Shown: positions 31,080 to 40,098, numbered from the stretch's first letter. The stretch is DNA of 64,000 nt from Elusimicrobiota bacterium (GCA_009778915.1 WRFH01000001.1:310001-374000), one strand, 5' to 3'. Notes: generated from the sequence alone by a model not told the origin. Program-made: numbers and translations.

Positions 31080-33323
31080 ATGCCGCAAAATATTTTTTCT
31101 TTTTTTGGGTTTTCCGGGAAGAAAACCAAAGGGTTTACGTTAATAGAACTTCTTGTCGTCGTGCTTATCATAGGAATATTGTCCGCAATAGCCTTGCCCG
31201 TTTACTTAACCGCCGTTAACAAAACCAGGTTTACAAATCTTATGCCTATGGCCAAGGCAATAGTTACCGCGCAGACAGAGTATCACCTTACGACCGGGGA
31301 TTATACGGACAACTTTGCAGACCTAAACATATCTCTGGGGGAGGGGCAGCAAGTTTCCGGGAACACGGTTACACTTCAAGACGGTCAAATCATATTTAAA
31401 ATAAGCGCTTCGGGAGATTACCTTTATGTAAGCGCGCAGGATAACAGACTGACAAACGTTTATAAACAATATTTCCCCAAATCTCCGCAGTTCCCCGGCG
31501 AAAGGCACTGTGAAGCGCCTCAGACCGATGATAAGGCGAATAAACTTTGCCGCTCTCTTAACGGAGTCAAACTGGACGAAACAAACGGAAACTATAATGT
31601 TTATCTTCTTGACGGAGTAGGCGGAAACGGCACTTTCCAGTGCACGCCGGTGTGCACAAGCAACCAAATTTGCGAAAACGGCGCGTGCAAATGCCCGGCC
31701 AATTTGCCGACATGGGACGGCAGCAAATGCACGGTCTTGTGTACCCCGGGCCAGAGCAGCTGTCAGTGTCCCGCCAGTACTCCTTTGTGGAACGGGACAG
31801 AATGTGTCGCGACTTGTACCGGAGGCCAGGTTGTTACATCTTCCGGCGGCCGCTCCGGCTGTACCTGTCCCACCGCTACGCCGTTATGGAACGGAACGCA
31901 GTGCGTGGCTACTTGCACCGGCGGACAGATTACCGCATATAACAGCGGCCAATATGCTTCCGGCTGCGTGTGCCCCACGGCCACGCCGCTATGGAACGGA
32001 ACGCAGTGCGTCGCAACCTGCACCGGCGGACAGATTACAGCATATACAAACGGCCAATATGCTTCCGGCTGTGTGTGTCCTACGGCCACGCCGCTATGGA
32101 ACGGAACGCAGTGCGTCGCAACCTGCACCGGCGGACAGATTACAGCATATACAAACGGCCAATATGCTTCCGGCTGTGTGTGTCCCACGGCTACGCCGTT
32201 ATGGAACGGAGAGAATTGCGTTGCGACTTGTACCGGTGGAGAGGATACATCATATACCAGTGGTGTATATGCTTCCGGTTGTACCTGTCCCGCAACTACG
32301 CCGTTATGGGACGGAGAGAATTGCGTTAAAACTTGTACCGGAGGACAAACTGCCTCAAACGTGTCCGGTTCATACAGGTCCGTTTGTGCTTGTCCGCAAA
32401 ATATCCCTTTTTGGGACGGGACGCAATGCGTGTCAATGTGTACCGGAGGGCAGCAGTCTACAAATATAAGCGGCACATATAGAACCACCTGCGTGTGTCC
32501 TTCAAATAAACCCGTATGGGACGGGACGACCTGCAGCGCCTGTCCCGCCGGAACAAACTGTTCATGCCCGACAGATACCCCTATTTTTAACGGCACGACA
32601 TGCACAGGATGTCCCGGCGGACAAGAGGCAGACGGCAAAGGCGGCTGCTTCTGCCCGTCGACTGCCCCTGTTTGGAGCGGTACAAAATGCACCGATAATT
32701 GTTTTGGAGGGCAAGAGCTTGTTAATGGGACATGCGCTTGTCCGGCGGACAAACCTGTTTGGGACGGCTCTAATTGTATCAATCAGTGCCGTGGAGGACA
32801 AGTGCTTAGCGGTACCGGCACCTGCGTATGTCCGGTTTCAAGTCCTGTTTGGGACGGAAACCAATGTACTTCTAACTGTTACGGCGGACAAGTGCTCAGT
32901 GGTACCGGCACCTGTGTATGTCCGGTTTCAAGTCCTGTTTGGGACGGGAATCAATGTACTTCTAACTGTTACGGCGGACAAGTGCTCAGCGGCACGGGCA
33001 CCTGCGTATGTCCGGTTTCAAGCCCTGTTTGGGACGGGAACCAATGTACTTCTAATTGTTTCGGAGGGCAGGTGCTTAACGGGCAGGGGGCTTGCGTATG
33101 TCCCGCTTCAAGTCCAATTTGGGACGGGAGCCAATGCACAGGGTGTCCCGGTGGACAGCAGGCTTCTTCTAACGGCGCTTGTACTTGTCCCGCGGCTACG
33201 CCTATATGGGACGGGGCGCAATGTCAGCCGTGTCCGGGCGGGCAGACTGCAGACTCTTCCGGAAACTGCAAATGCCCGACGGCACTGCCCGTCTGGGACG
33301 GGACGCAGTGTACGGCAAAATAA
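31080..33323 (+). CDS. Giant type IV pilin-like protein with a cysteine-rich repeat stalk
   Basis: A 747-residue prepilin, about four times a normal pilin. The leader of 18 residues ends KKTKG, cleaved before Phe19, with Glu at mature position 5 and the hydrophobic helix FTLIELLVVVLIIGI. Residues 45-180 are pilin-like. From about 185 to the end run some 18 cysteine-rich modules with the consensus C-x-CP-x3-P-x-W-(N/D)-G-x2-C. They include three near-identical 35-residue repeats (31967-32280) and three 30-residue repeats (32826-33060). The modules resemble EGF or TIL-like disulfide knots. An extended, disulfide-braced stalk carried on a pilus or anchored in the membrane is likely; adhesion is inference. 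Confidence 0.88.
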   Translation: MPQNIFSFFGFSGKKTKGFTLIELLVVVLIIGILSAIALPVYLTAVNKTRFTNLMPMAKAIVTAQTEYHLTTGDYTDNFADLNISLGEGQQVSGNTVTLQDGQIIFKISASGDYLYVSAQDNRLTNVYKQYFPKSPQFPGERHCEAPQTDDKANKLCRSLNGVKLDETNGNYNVYLLDGVGGNGTFQCTPVCTSNQICENGACKCPANLPTWDGSKCTVLCTPGQSSCQCPASTPLWNGTECVATCTGGQVVTSSGGRSGCTCPTATPLWNGTQCVATCTGGQITAYNSGQYASGCVCPTATPLWNGTQCVATCTGGQITAYTNGQYASGCVCPTATPLWNGTQCVATCTGGQITAYTNGQYASGCVCPTATPLWNGENCVATCTGGEDTSYTSGVYASGCTCPATTPLWDGENCVKTCTGGQTASNVSGSYRSVCACPQNIPFWDGTQCVSMCTGGQQSTNISGTYRTTCVCPSNKPVWDGTTCSACPAGTNCSCPTDTPIFNGTTCTGCPGGQEADGKGGCFCPSTAPVWSGTKCTDNCFGGQELVNGTCACPADKPVWDGSNCINQCRGGQVLSGTGTCVCPVSSPVWDGNQCTSNCYGGQVLSGTGTCVCPVSSPVWDGNQCTSNCYGGQVLSGTGTCVCPVSSPVWDGNQCTSNCFGGQVLNGQGACVCPASSPIWDGSQCTGCPGGQQASSNGACTCPAATPIWDGAQCQPCPGGQTADSSGNCKCPTALPVWDGTQCTAK
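31960..32275 (+). repeat. In-frame tandem repeat, 105-bp period
   Basis: Three consecutive near-identical units of about 105 bp encode CVCPTATPLWNG, CVATCTGGQITAY and GQYASG. The DNA is nearly identical between units two and three, which suggests recent duplication or conversion. A second set of 90-bp units, encoding PVSSPVWDGNQCTSNC and YGGQVLSG, spans 32826-33060. Confidence 0.9.
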
Positions 33324-33331
33324 ATTACAAA

Positions 33332-33367
33332 AAAATTCTCCCTGTTTCAATCGGGAGAATTTTTTTG
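33332..33367 (+). terminator. Intrinsic terminator
   Basis: AAATTCTCCC pairs with GGGAGAATTT, followed by a T-run. It closes the giant pilin gene. Confidence 0.88.
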
Positions 33368-33422
33368 TCAGAACGGTCTATTCCCGCCCCTCGCGCTGTT
33401 TGTCCTCTCTTACTTTATTTGA

Positions 33423-33428
33423 TAAAAT
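33423..33428 (+). promoter_or_regulatory. -10 hexamer of the M42 peptidase gene (leaderless arrangement)
   Basis: TAAAAT, then six bases (CATCTC), then the ATG at 33435. No Shine-Dalgarno is visible. Confidence 0.5.
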
Positions 33429-33434
33429 CATCTC

Positions 33435-34472
33435 ATGGACTTCCAATTATTTAAGAAAATCGCGGAACTTCCCGGCGTTTCCGGCAGGGAAGAGGCCGTG
33501 CGCGCGGCGATACTCAAACTTTTAAAACCCCTGACGGACGAAATCCGCGTCGACAACATGGGTAATATTATCGCCTATAAAAAAGGCCGCGGCGTTCGCA
33601 AGCTTATGCTTGCCGCGCATATGGACGAAGTCGGTCTTATGGTCAGCCATATCGACGACAACGGGTTCCTCCGTTTTATAAAACTGGGCAACATTGACGC
33701 AAGAACTCTGCCCGGCCAGCGCGTCATAATCCAAACCGCCAAAGGGCCGCTTAACGGCGTTGTTTGCACAAAGCCGCCGCATGTCCTAGACGCGGCGGAC
33801 GCGGCAAAAGCGCCGGGCATAAAAAATTTATTTATTGATACGGCTCTGGACGCGGAAGCGAAAAATATTATCAGTATCGGCGACCGCGCGGGGTATGACA
33901 GGACGGCCGTTGAGTTCGGTTCCGGCCACATTACCTCAAAAACTATTGACGACCGCGTCGGCGTTTACATAATTTTGGAAGCGCTTAAAAAAATAAAAAA
34001 ATTTGACTGCGATATTTACGCCGCCGTTACCGTGCAGGAGGAAGTCGGCCTGCGCGGCGCGGTAACCGCCGCCTACGGAATAGACCCGGACGCGGCTTTG
34101 GTTGTCGACGCGACGAGAGCAAGCGACGTTCCCGGCGTTCCGCCGCAGGAGTACGGCTGCTGCGTCGGAAAAGGCGTAGCCGTTACGCTTATGAACGCCG
34201 GCACGCTTGTTAATCCGCAAATGGTAAATTTTCTTATAAAACTGGCGGAAGAAAATAATATTAAGTATCAGTTGTGCGTGTCGGAAGCGGGCTCCAACGA
34301 CGCCGCAGTCATACATAAAACAAAAAGCGGCGTGCCGACGGGGATTTTGTCTCTGCCTACAAGATATTTACACACCAGTATTGAGACCTGTTCAAAAGCG
34401 GACGTTGACGCCGCAGTTGATTTGACGGTTGCTTTTATAGAAAACTGCTGCAAATATAACTTTGATTTTTAG
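33435..34472 (+). CDS. M42 family aminopeptidase
   Basis: A 345-residue M42-family metallopeptidase, a class of large oligomeric aminopeptidases that trim peptides in the cytoplasm. Family signatures are LPGVSGREEAVR near the start, LAAHMDEVGLMV (first metal His and catalytic Asp), KTIDDRVGVYIILEAL (bridging Asp), TVQEEVGLRGA (catalytic Glu pair), VVDATRASDVPG, and a C-terminal PTRYLHTSIE with the last metal His. The transketolase gene starts eight bases after the stop, with its own ribosome site, so the two likely form an operon. Confidence 0.94.
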   Translation: MDFQLFKKIAELPGVSGREEAVRAAILKLLKPLTDEIRVDNMGNIIAYKKGRGVRKLMLAAHMDEVGLMVSHIDDNGFLRFIKLGNIDARTLPGQRVIIQTAKGPLNGVVCTKPPHVLDAADAAKAPGIKNLFIDTALDAEAKNIISIGDRAGYDRTAVEFGSGHITSKTIDDRVGVYIILEALKKIKKFDCDIYAAVTVQEEVGLRGAVTAAYGIDPDAALVVDATRASDVPGVPPQEYGCCVGKGVAVTLMNAGTLVNPQMVNFLIKLAEENNIKYQLCVSEAGSNDAAVIHKTKSGVPTGILSLPTRYLHTSIETCSKADVDAAVDLTVAFIENCCKYNFDF

Positions 34473-34480
34473 GAGATTTT

Positions 34481-36805
34481 ATGAGTGAAAATTTTGTTTT
34501 GGGCGTTAAACGCGCAAAATATATTAACGCCGCGAGCGGCGATATTCTGGCGTTGCACAAAATGCCGGCCGGCGAAAAAGAAAAATTTGAAAAGTTTGAT
34601 ATTATTTACCGCGCGCTGTGCGCGGTTTTGTATAATTTCGCGCCGCTGTCCGGCCATCCGGGCGGCAGTATTTCCTGCGGGCGTTTTGTGCAGAATATTA
34701 TTTTTAACGAGATGGCTTATACACTGTCCAATCCCGCCGACAACAGGGCCGATATTATTTCTTACGCCGCCGGGCATAAGGCGCTGGGGCTGTACGCCAT
34801 GTGGGCGCTCCGCAATGAATGCGCCGCGGCTAAAAATTCAGCCAAAGATATTAAAGACCAGTTGAGACTGGAAGATTTGCTGGGTTTCCGCCGAAATTCA
34901 GTTACGCCTACGAAGCTGTTTAAAGAATTTAAAACCAAGCCGCTGGGAGGCCATCCGGAGCCGGTTGTTCCGTTTGTCAAGACGAGCACCGGTGCAAGCG
35001 GAGTCGGGTTCGGCAGCGCGGTGGGAATGGCTTTCGGCGCGGCGGACGCGTTTGAAAAAAACTGTCCCGTCGTAAATATTATTGAAGGCGAAGGCGGTTT
35101 GACGGCCGGCCGGTGCGCGGAAGTTATCGCTATGGCCGCGGGCGCGGGTTTGGATAATCTTGTCGCGCACCTTGACTGGAACCAGGCGTCTATAGATTCC
35201 AACAAAGTCTGCTCCGACGGCGTTACGCCCGGCGATTACGTGCAGTGGACGCCGATGGAACTTTTTTATATTAATGATTGGAACGTAATTTTTGTGCCGG
35301 AAGGGCATAATTACGAACAAATTTACGCCGCGCAAAAAACCGCCGCCGGCCTGAAAAACGGACAGCCGACCGCGGTTATTTATAAGACAATCAAAGGCTG
35401 GAAATACGGCATAGAAGGCAGGAGTTCACACGGCTCAGGCCACAAATTCGCGTCTGACGAATTTTATCATACGCTGGCTGAATTTGAGGAAGCGTTCGGC
35501 GTGCCGATACCGCGTTTCTGCGGCGAACAGACGCCGCAGGGGATTGAAGACTGTTTTTGGAATACGCTGCTAGCCGTGAGAGAAGCTGTTAAAAAAACCC
35601 CGGAATTATCTTCCTTTATAAATTCCAAAATTGAGGCCGCGGCGGAAAAACTTAAAATTAAAAATCCTGAGCCGACGGTGTGGCTTGGCAAAACGGAAGA
35701 CGTTTATACGAAATTTGACTCGTTCAAGCCGCCGAAAGAATTCATTTTTGAGACGGGAAAACCATATACCTTGCGCGGCGCGCTGGGCGACGTTCTTGGT
35801 TTTATAAACAGGGAAACCAAAGGGACAATGCTCGTCGGCTCCGCCGATTTGTACGGTTCCACGAACGCGGCTAACGCGGCTAAAGATTTTCCAAAAGGTT
35901 TTTATAATAAAAATACGAACAGACTCACCAGACTTATTGCCGACGGCGGTATTTGCGAGGACGGGTTGAACGCCGTGGCGACGGGCATTTCCGCTTTCGG
36001 TTCGCATATAGGCGTTGCGGCGTCTTACGCGGCTTTCGCGAGTTTCGGCCACGTGGCCATGCGCCTGCACGCCATTGGGCAGGAGGCGAAACATCTAGCG
36101 CTGGGAACTCCGGTAAATACCGTTATACAATTTGACGGACATGCCGGCGTGCCGACGGGGGAAGATGGCCCGACGCACGCGGACCCGCAGGCTTTGCAGC
36201 TTTTCCAGCAGAATTTCCCGAAGGGTTTGGCTGTTTGCCTGACGCCGTTTGAAGTGGACGAAGTGTGGCCGTGCGTTACTTACGCGCTGTCAAAACGTCC
36301 GGCGGTGCTGGCGCCTTTTGTCATACGTTCAAGCGAAAAATTTTTGGACCGCGCCGCGCTTGGTTTAGGCAAAGCGGCGGACGCGGTTAAAGGTATTTAC
36401 CGTCTTGTCGACTGCGGCGGGGAAAGCGACTGCGATATCATTATACAGGGCGCGGGAGTAGCGCGTAATTTTATTAACGGCGCGCTGCCGGAGCTTAAAA
36501 AATCCGGCGTAAAAATCAACGCGTGGTATGTGACCAGCCGCGAACTTTTTGATATGCTCACCAAGGAAGAACAGAATAAAATATTGCCGCTAGCCGCGCG
36601 GCAAAAAGCTTTCGGCCTGACGGATTTTACGTTGCCGACTATCGCGGATTTGATTTTGTCGGACAAAGGCAAAAAGTATACTATGTGGCCGCATAAAAAC
36701 GGACGCTACCTCGGCAGCGGCAAGCCCGCGTATCTGTATGAGGAAGCGGGACTTGACGGGCATGGTATAATATTCAATATAACGAATTTCATCAAAGAGA
36801 GGTAA
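34481..36805 (+). CDS. Divergent transketolase-family enzyme
   Basis: A 774-residue thiamine-diphosphate enzyme, longer than the usual 650-670-residue transketolase. It has SGHPGGSIS, AAGHKALGLYAMW, and the cofactor motif EGEGGLTAGRCAEV ... LDWNQASID (normally GDG ... N). In the pyrimidine domain it has DGHAGVPTGEDGPTHADPQAL, with the substrate-binding GEDGPTHQP-like motif, and NTVIQFDG. The inserted length lies mainly between residues 120-180 and 400-460. Non-oxidative pentose-phosphate rearrangement is the likely role. A ribosome site AGGAGATTTT precedes the ATG. The PPC-domain gene starts four bases after the stop. Confidence 0.85.
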   Translation: MSENFVLGVKRAKYINAASGDILALHKMPAGEKEKFEKFDIIYRALCAVLYNFAPLSGHPGGSISCGRFVQNIIFNEMAYTLSNPADNRADIISYAAGHKALGLYAMWALRNECAAAKNSAKDIKDQLRLEDLLGFRRNSVTPTKLFKEFKTKPLGGHPEPVVPFVKTSTGASGVGFGSAVGMAFGAADAFEKNCPVVNIIEGEGGLTAGRCAEVIAMAAGAGLDNLVAHLDWNQASIDSNKVCSDGVTPGDYVQWTPMELFYINDWNVIFVPEGHNYEQIYAAQKTAAGLKNGQPTAVIYKTIKGWKYGIEGRSSHGSGHKFASDEFYHTLAEFEEAFGVPIPRFCGEQTPQGIEDCFWNTLLAVREAVKKTPELSSFINSKIEAAAEKLKIKNPEPTVWLGKTEDVYTKFDSFKPPKEFIFETGKPYTLRGALGDVLGFINRETKGTMLVGSADLYGSTNAANAAKDFPKGFYNKNTNRLTRLIADGGICEDGLNAVATGISAFGSHIGVAASYAAFASFGHVAMRLHAIGQEAKHLALGTPVNTVIQFDGHAGVPTGEDGPTHADPQALQLFQQNFPKGLAVCLTPFEVDEVWPCVTYALSKRPAVLAPFVIRSSEKFLDRAALGLGKAADAVKGIYRLVDCGGESDCDIIIQGAGVARNFINGALPELKKSGVKINAWYVTSRELFDMLTKEEQNKILPLAARQKAFGLTDFTLPTIADLILSDKGKKYTMWPHKNGRYLGSGKPAYLYEEAGLDGHGIIFNITNFIKER

Positions 36806-36808
36806 ACT

Positions 36809-37237
36809 ATGGCTGAAGAGAAACCGTATTTAACAGGCAGAACCTATATTTTCAGGCTGCCGAAAGGTAAAGATTTGCTGGACGCGCTGACGGCGTTTTG
36901 CCACGACAACCAGGTAAAATGCGGCGTGATAAGCGGCATAGGCGCCGCTGAAAACGCGACGATAAACTATTTTGACCAGGTTAAAAAGAAATATGAAAAA
37001 ATTACGCTTAACCAGGAGTTGGAAATAGCGTCTTTGACCGGCAACGTCAGCATTAAAGACAACAGGCCTTTTGTCCACGCGCATATCGTGCTGGCCGACA
37101 AAGCGGGCAACACGAAAGCCGGGCATCTTGTCATAGGCACAAAAATATTTTCCGCCGAAATTTTTATTCAGGAACTGGTTGGAGAACCTAAGGTGCGGAA
37201 GGAAGATAAAGTAACCAAACTGCAGCTTTGGATGTAA
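36809..37237 (+). CDS. PPC/DUF296 domain protein
   Basis: A 142-residue protein made of one PPC (DUF296) domain. It carries RLPKGKDLLDALTAFC near 15-30, VISGIGAAENATINYFD, LTGNVSIKDNRPFVHAHIVLADKAGNTKAGHL (shown in part), whose histidines form the conserved metal site, and a C-terminal strand. In plants the domain belongs to AT-hook proteins; bacterial homologues form trimers and may bind nucleic acids or act enzymatically. No AT-hook here. It lies four bases after the transketolase-like gene and is ended by an intrinsic terminator. Confidence 0.9.
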   Translation: MAEEKPYLTGRTYIFRLPKGKDLLDALTAFCHDNQVKCGVISGIGAAENATINYFDQVKKKYEKITLNQELEIASLTGNVSIKDNRPFVHAHIVLADKAGNTKAGHLVIGTKIFSAEIFIQELVGEPKVRKEDKVTKLQLWM

Positions 37238-37249
37238 AAAAACGTAAAA

Positions 37250-37279
37250 TAAAAACCCGCCGGAAGGCGGGTTTTTTAT
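37250..37279 (+). terminator. Intrinsic terminator
   Basis: AAAAACCCGCC pairs with GGCGGGTTTTTT. It can also serve the convergent small membrane protein gene. Confidence 0.88.
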
Positions 37280-37280
37280 T

Positions 37281-37541
37281 CTATTTTTTGCATTTACATT
37301 GCCAGTGAAGCGCCAGCGCGGGAATAAGGAATAACGTTATTACAAGAGTTTTTAACAGGCCGAATAAAATTAACAGCGGCACGGCGATATCGCCCGTGCC
37401 GAAGAGAAATGAGCTCCACCACGCCAAAAACTTCGGGCCCGCCGCGCAAAATATAAGCCCTATAAAAAGTATTACAAACCCTATCAGCGTCATCTTGTAA
37501 AACAAATTCCTTATTTCTGTCATTTTTTCTTTATCCGTCAT
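37281..37541 (-). CDS. Small two-helix membrane protein
   Basis: An 86-residue protein with two predicted membrane helices (about residues 16-38 and 50-78) and a short C-terminal tail CKCKK. A good ribosome site (GGAGGA) precedes the ATG. It follows the NHL-repeat gene after 20 bases on the same strand. I recognise no family. Confidence 0.65.
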   Translation of the reverse strand: MTDKEKMTEIRNLFYKMTLIGFVILFIGLIFCAAGPKFLAWWSSFLFGTGDIAVPLLILFGLLKTLVITLFLIPALALHWQCKCKK

Positions 37542-37560
37542 AATAATTCGTCCTCCTTTT

Positions 37561-38559
37561 TTATCTGTTATAAATAATTTTGCGTATGGCGTTGTTGCCG
37601 GTGTCCGCTATATAAACGCTGCCAACCCGGTCCACAGCGACGCAGTCCGGGGCGTTGAGTTCCGCCAAATCCGCGGGCAGGCCGTCGCCGAAATATCCGG
37701 CGTCGCCGGTGCCTGCTATTACAGTTTTTTTACCGTCTGAAATTTTTATTATCTGGTTGCCTTCGGCCTCGTATAAATTGCCGTCCCGGTCAACCGCGCG
37801 GCAATGCATATTCGGCGGCGCGTCCTGGACAGTGGTGATTATTCCGCGCGCGTCGATTTTCCTCACAATATTTTCGGTATAGACAAAAATGTTATCGTCT
37901 TCGTCTATGGCCAGCGCGGACGGGTGAGCGATGCCGGCGTTAAACGCAAGGCCGCCGTCGCCGTCGTTTTTGTCTTCGCCGTCGCCGGCAAAAAATGTAA
38001 GCAGGCGGTTTTCGTCAAATTTTATTATACGGTTTAAATCCGCGTCGGAAATATAAAAATTACCGTCGGAATCCCAGACAAAATCCGTCGGGTTTTGAAG
38101 GCTGAATCTTTCGGCGGAAAAATTATTTCTGGGGAAATCGTCTTTCAGATTTCCGGCGAGGGTGGTGATATTACCGTTCGGGAAAATTTGTCTCAGCCGG
38201 CGGTTGCCGCAGTCTAAAATATAGACGTTTGAATAATCATCAACGCGCACGCCGCACGGACGGTTAAGCAGAGACTGGGTTGCGATTAAAATACCATTGC
38301 CCGTAAACCCCGGGTAACCCGTGCCCGCTATAGTTCTTATGGTACCGCGGGTTATGTCAAACGGTATATGGTCCGGCGGGATAAAAGCGTCACGCGCGGA
38401 TGGCGCGACGGGCGCCGGAGGCTGCCATTGCTGCGTGTTTGAGAGGTAAGAACTGAGCGTGAATCCTTTTTTTACGGCGTAGTTGATAAGAAATATTGTG
38501 GTAGCGAGCACTGCCGCAGTCAGGCAGAAATGAACTGCTTTTTTAGCCTTATGCTTCAT
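37561..38559 (-). CDS. Membrane-anchored NHL-repeat protein
   Basis: A 332-residue protein with one N-terminal membrane helix (about residues 7-25) and an extracytoplasmic beta-propeller of NHL repeats. Repeats are visible as PCGVRVDDYSNVYILDCGNRRLRQI, PTDFVWDSDGNFYISDADLNRIIKF (each in part), PSALAIDEDDNIFVY and PDCVAVDRVGSVYIADTGNNAIRKI. Linkers contain TLAGN, FAGDGEDKNDGDGG and IAGTGDAGYFGDG. Such propellers usually bind proteins or glycans. I start at 38559, where TATAAT ends six bases before the ATG; an in-frame ATG 48 bases upstream would add a hydrophobic extension. Confidence 0.85.
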   Translation of the reverse strand: MKHKAKKAVHFCLTAAVLATTIFLINYAVKKGFTLSSYLSNTQQWQPPAPVAPSARDAFIPPDHIPFDITRGTIRTIAGTGYPGFTGNGILIATQSLLNRPCGVRVDDYSNVYILDCGNRRLRQIFPNGNITTLAGNLKDDFPRNNFSAERFSLQNPTDFVWDSDGNFYISDADLNRIIKFDENRLLTFFAGDGEDKNDGDGGLAFNAGIAHPSALAIDEDDNIFVYTENIVRKIDARGIITTVQDAPPNMHCRAVDRDGNLYEAEGNQIIKISDGKKTVIAGTGDAGYFGDGLPADLAELNAPDCVAVDRVGSVYIADTGNNAIRKIIYNR

Positions 38560-38565
38560 AATGTT

Positions 38566-38571
38566 ATTATA
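38566..38571 (-). promoter_or_regulatory. -10 hexamer of the NHL-repeat gene (leaderless arrangement)
   Basis: TATAAT, then six bases (AACATT), then ATG. Confidence 0.55.
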
Positions 38572-38583
38572 GCAGTAAAAGAA

Positions 38584-38620
38584 TAAAAAAGCGCCGCCGT
38601 TTTGCAACGGCGGCGCTTTG
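38584..38620 (-). terminator. Intrinsic terminator of the SPFH-NfeD operon
   Basis: On the minus strand, GCGCCGCCGTT pairs with AACGGCGGCGC and is followed by TTTTTTATT. Confidence 0.85.
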
Positions 38621-38640
38621 GCACAATTAGTTTATATAGG

Positions 38641-39654
38641 TTATTTGTTAACCGGAGCCTGCGGCGGCGTATGCTGGTCTTGTTTATTAATCAGTTCTTT
38701 TACCGCGCCCACCGCGCCTAAAATGGCGGTGGCTTCGTACGGCATATAGACGAGTTTATTGTCTTTGCCGTCAACCATTTTTTGCAGCGCTTCAATATAT
38801 TTTAAACTGATTAAATACTGCGCCGGGTTGCTGTGAACGGCGACGGTGTCTGAAACCATTTTGACCGCCGCGGCTTCGCCCTCCGCCACTCTTACGCGGG
38901 CCTGCGCCTGGCCGTCGGCCTCAAGAATCTGAGACTGGCGGGAACCTTCCGCCTTTTTAATTTCGGATTCTTTAATACCCTCGGCTTTTAAAATCTGGGA
39001 CTGTTTTAAACCTTCGGCTTCCAGAATCGCAGCGCGTTTGTCGCGTTCGGCCCTCATTTGTTTTTCCATCGCTTCTTTAATTTCTTTGGGCGGTATAATG
39101 TCCTGCAGCTCGACGCGGTTTACTTTTACGCCCCATTTGTTGGACGCGTCGTCAAGAATGTGGCTCAGTTTGCTGTTAATGGTTTCGCGCGAAGTTAAAG
39201 TCTGGTCCAAATCAAGTTCGCCGACGACGTTACGCAGCGTCGTCTGCGTAAGTTTTTCTATGGCCGTCGGGAGAGAGGTGATTTCATACGTCGCGCGCAG
39301 AGGGTCCGTTACCTGAAAATAAATAAGCGCGTTAATTTCAATGCTTACGTTATCTTTTGTAATAACGCTCTGGCGCGGGAAGTCGTAAACCGTTTCACGC
39401 AAATCAATGCGTTCAAGCATCTCCGTGTAAGACACGCTGCGGCCGCCGATATCGGCCGTCTTTTTCCACTCGATTCTGCGCGGCGTATCGATAAAAGGCA
39501 CTATTAAATTTATGCCGGACGTCAGAGTTTCATGGTATTTGCCGAGGCGTTCGATAATCATTACCTCGGCCTGACGTATAACCCTTATGCCTCTTGAAAT
39601 TATAAAAACAGCCAGCAGTATTATTACAACCGCAAATATTACAAGTCCGCTCAT
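38641..39654 (-). CDS. SPFH/Band 7 (paraslipin-type) membrane protein
   Basis: A 337-residue stomatin-like protein. An N-terminal membrane helix (about 3-22) is followed by the SPFH domain (RVIRQAEVMIIERLGKYHETL to about residue 190). Then comes a long alanine- and glutamate-rich coiled coil (RAERDKRAAILEAEGLKQ with repeated AEG-KESEI units). The C-terminus is TPPQAPVNK. Paraslipins assemble into ring or cage scaffolds at membranes and pair with NfeD proteins, as here: the nfeD stop overlaps this start by four bases. A QmcA-like quality-control role is plausible. Confidence 0.93.
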   Translation of the reverse strand: MSGLVIFAVVIILLAVFIISRGIRVIRQAEVMIIERLGKYHETLTSGINLIVPFIDTPRRIEWKKTADIGGRSVSYTEMLERIDLRETVYDFPRQSVITKDNVSIEINALIYFQVTDPLRATYEITSLPTAIEKLTQTTLRNVVGELDLDQTLTSRETINSKLSHILDDASNKWGVKVNRVELQDIIPPKEIKEAMEKQMRAERDKRAAILEAEGLKQSQILKAEGIKESEIKKAEGSRQSQILEADGQAQARVRVAEGEAAAVKMVSDTVAVHSNPAQYLISLKYIEALQKMVDGKDNKLVYMPYEATAILGAVGAVKELINKQDQHTPPQAPVNK

Positions 39655-40085
39655 TTATTTTCTCCTTTTACAGTCAGAATTATCCCTTCCATTTTTTCCA
39701 CTTTTACTTCGGCACCGGCTGGAATGTCTTTTGCCGAGACCGCTTTCCAAAAATCGCCGTCTATCTGCACGCGGCCGGTATTTTTTTCCGCGTTAATTTC
39801 TTCCGTCACAAGGCCTTTTCTTCCGATAAGCGCGTCAACGTTTGTTTTTGCCTTGCCGTCATTTCTGTGAAGATATTTGAGCGCGAAAGGCCGCACAGTC
39901 AAAAATAAAATTATCGCGACGACGGCAAAAAATATTGCCTGTATGATAAACGACGCGCCTAAATACGCGGGTAACGCCGTGAGCACGCCCGCCAAACCTA
40001 TGCACGCAAGCGAAAAATCCGTCGTAAACATTTCGCCTATAATCAAAATCACGCCTATTATTAACCACCAGTAGTATATGTGCAT
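39651..40085 (-). CDS. NfeD family membrane protein
   Basis: A 144-residue short-form NfeD. Two or three membrane helices (about residues 5-70) lead to a soluble OB-fold domain opening with IGRKGLVTEEINAEKNTGRVQIDGDFWKA (shown in part) and ending with EKMEGIILTV. This fold is the hallmark of the NfeD C-terminal domain and partners the SPFH protein encoded immediately downstream. The ribosome site GGGAGAG precedes the ATG. Confidence 0.92.
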   Translation of the reverse strand: MHIYYWWLIIGVILIIGEMFTTDFSLACIGLAGVLTALPAYLGASFIIQAIFFAVVAIILFLTVRPFALKYLHRNDGKAKTNVDALIGRKGLVTEEINAEKNTGRVQIDGDFWKAVSAKDIPAGAEVKVEKMEGIILTVKGENK

Positions 40086-40098
40086 CAGCTCTCCCTTA

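Noticed and set aside
31763-32782. Long open frame of 339 codons on the minus strand opposite the giant pilin
   Set aside because: It arises because the repeats have a multiple-of-three period and lack stops in that frame. No ribosome site, and the plus-strand reading has a clear prepilin signal and modules.
31960-33060. Regular direct repeats that could suggest a CRISPR array
   Set aside because: The units are 90 and 105 bp, in frame, and encode cysteine modules. There are no unique spacers between short repeats and no cas genes.
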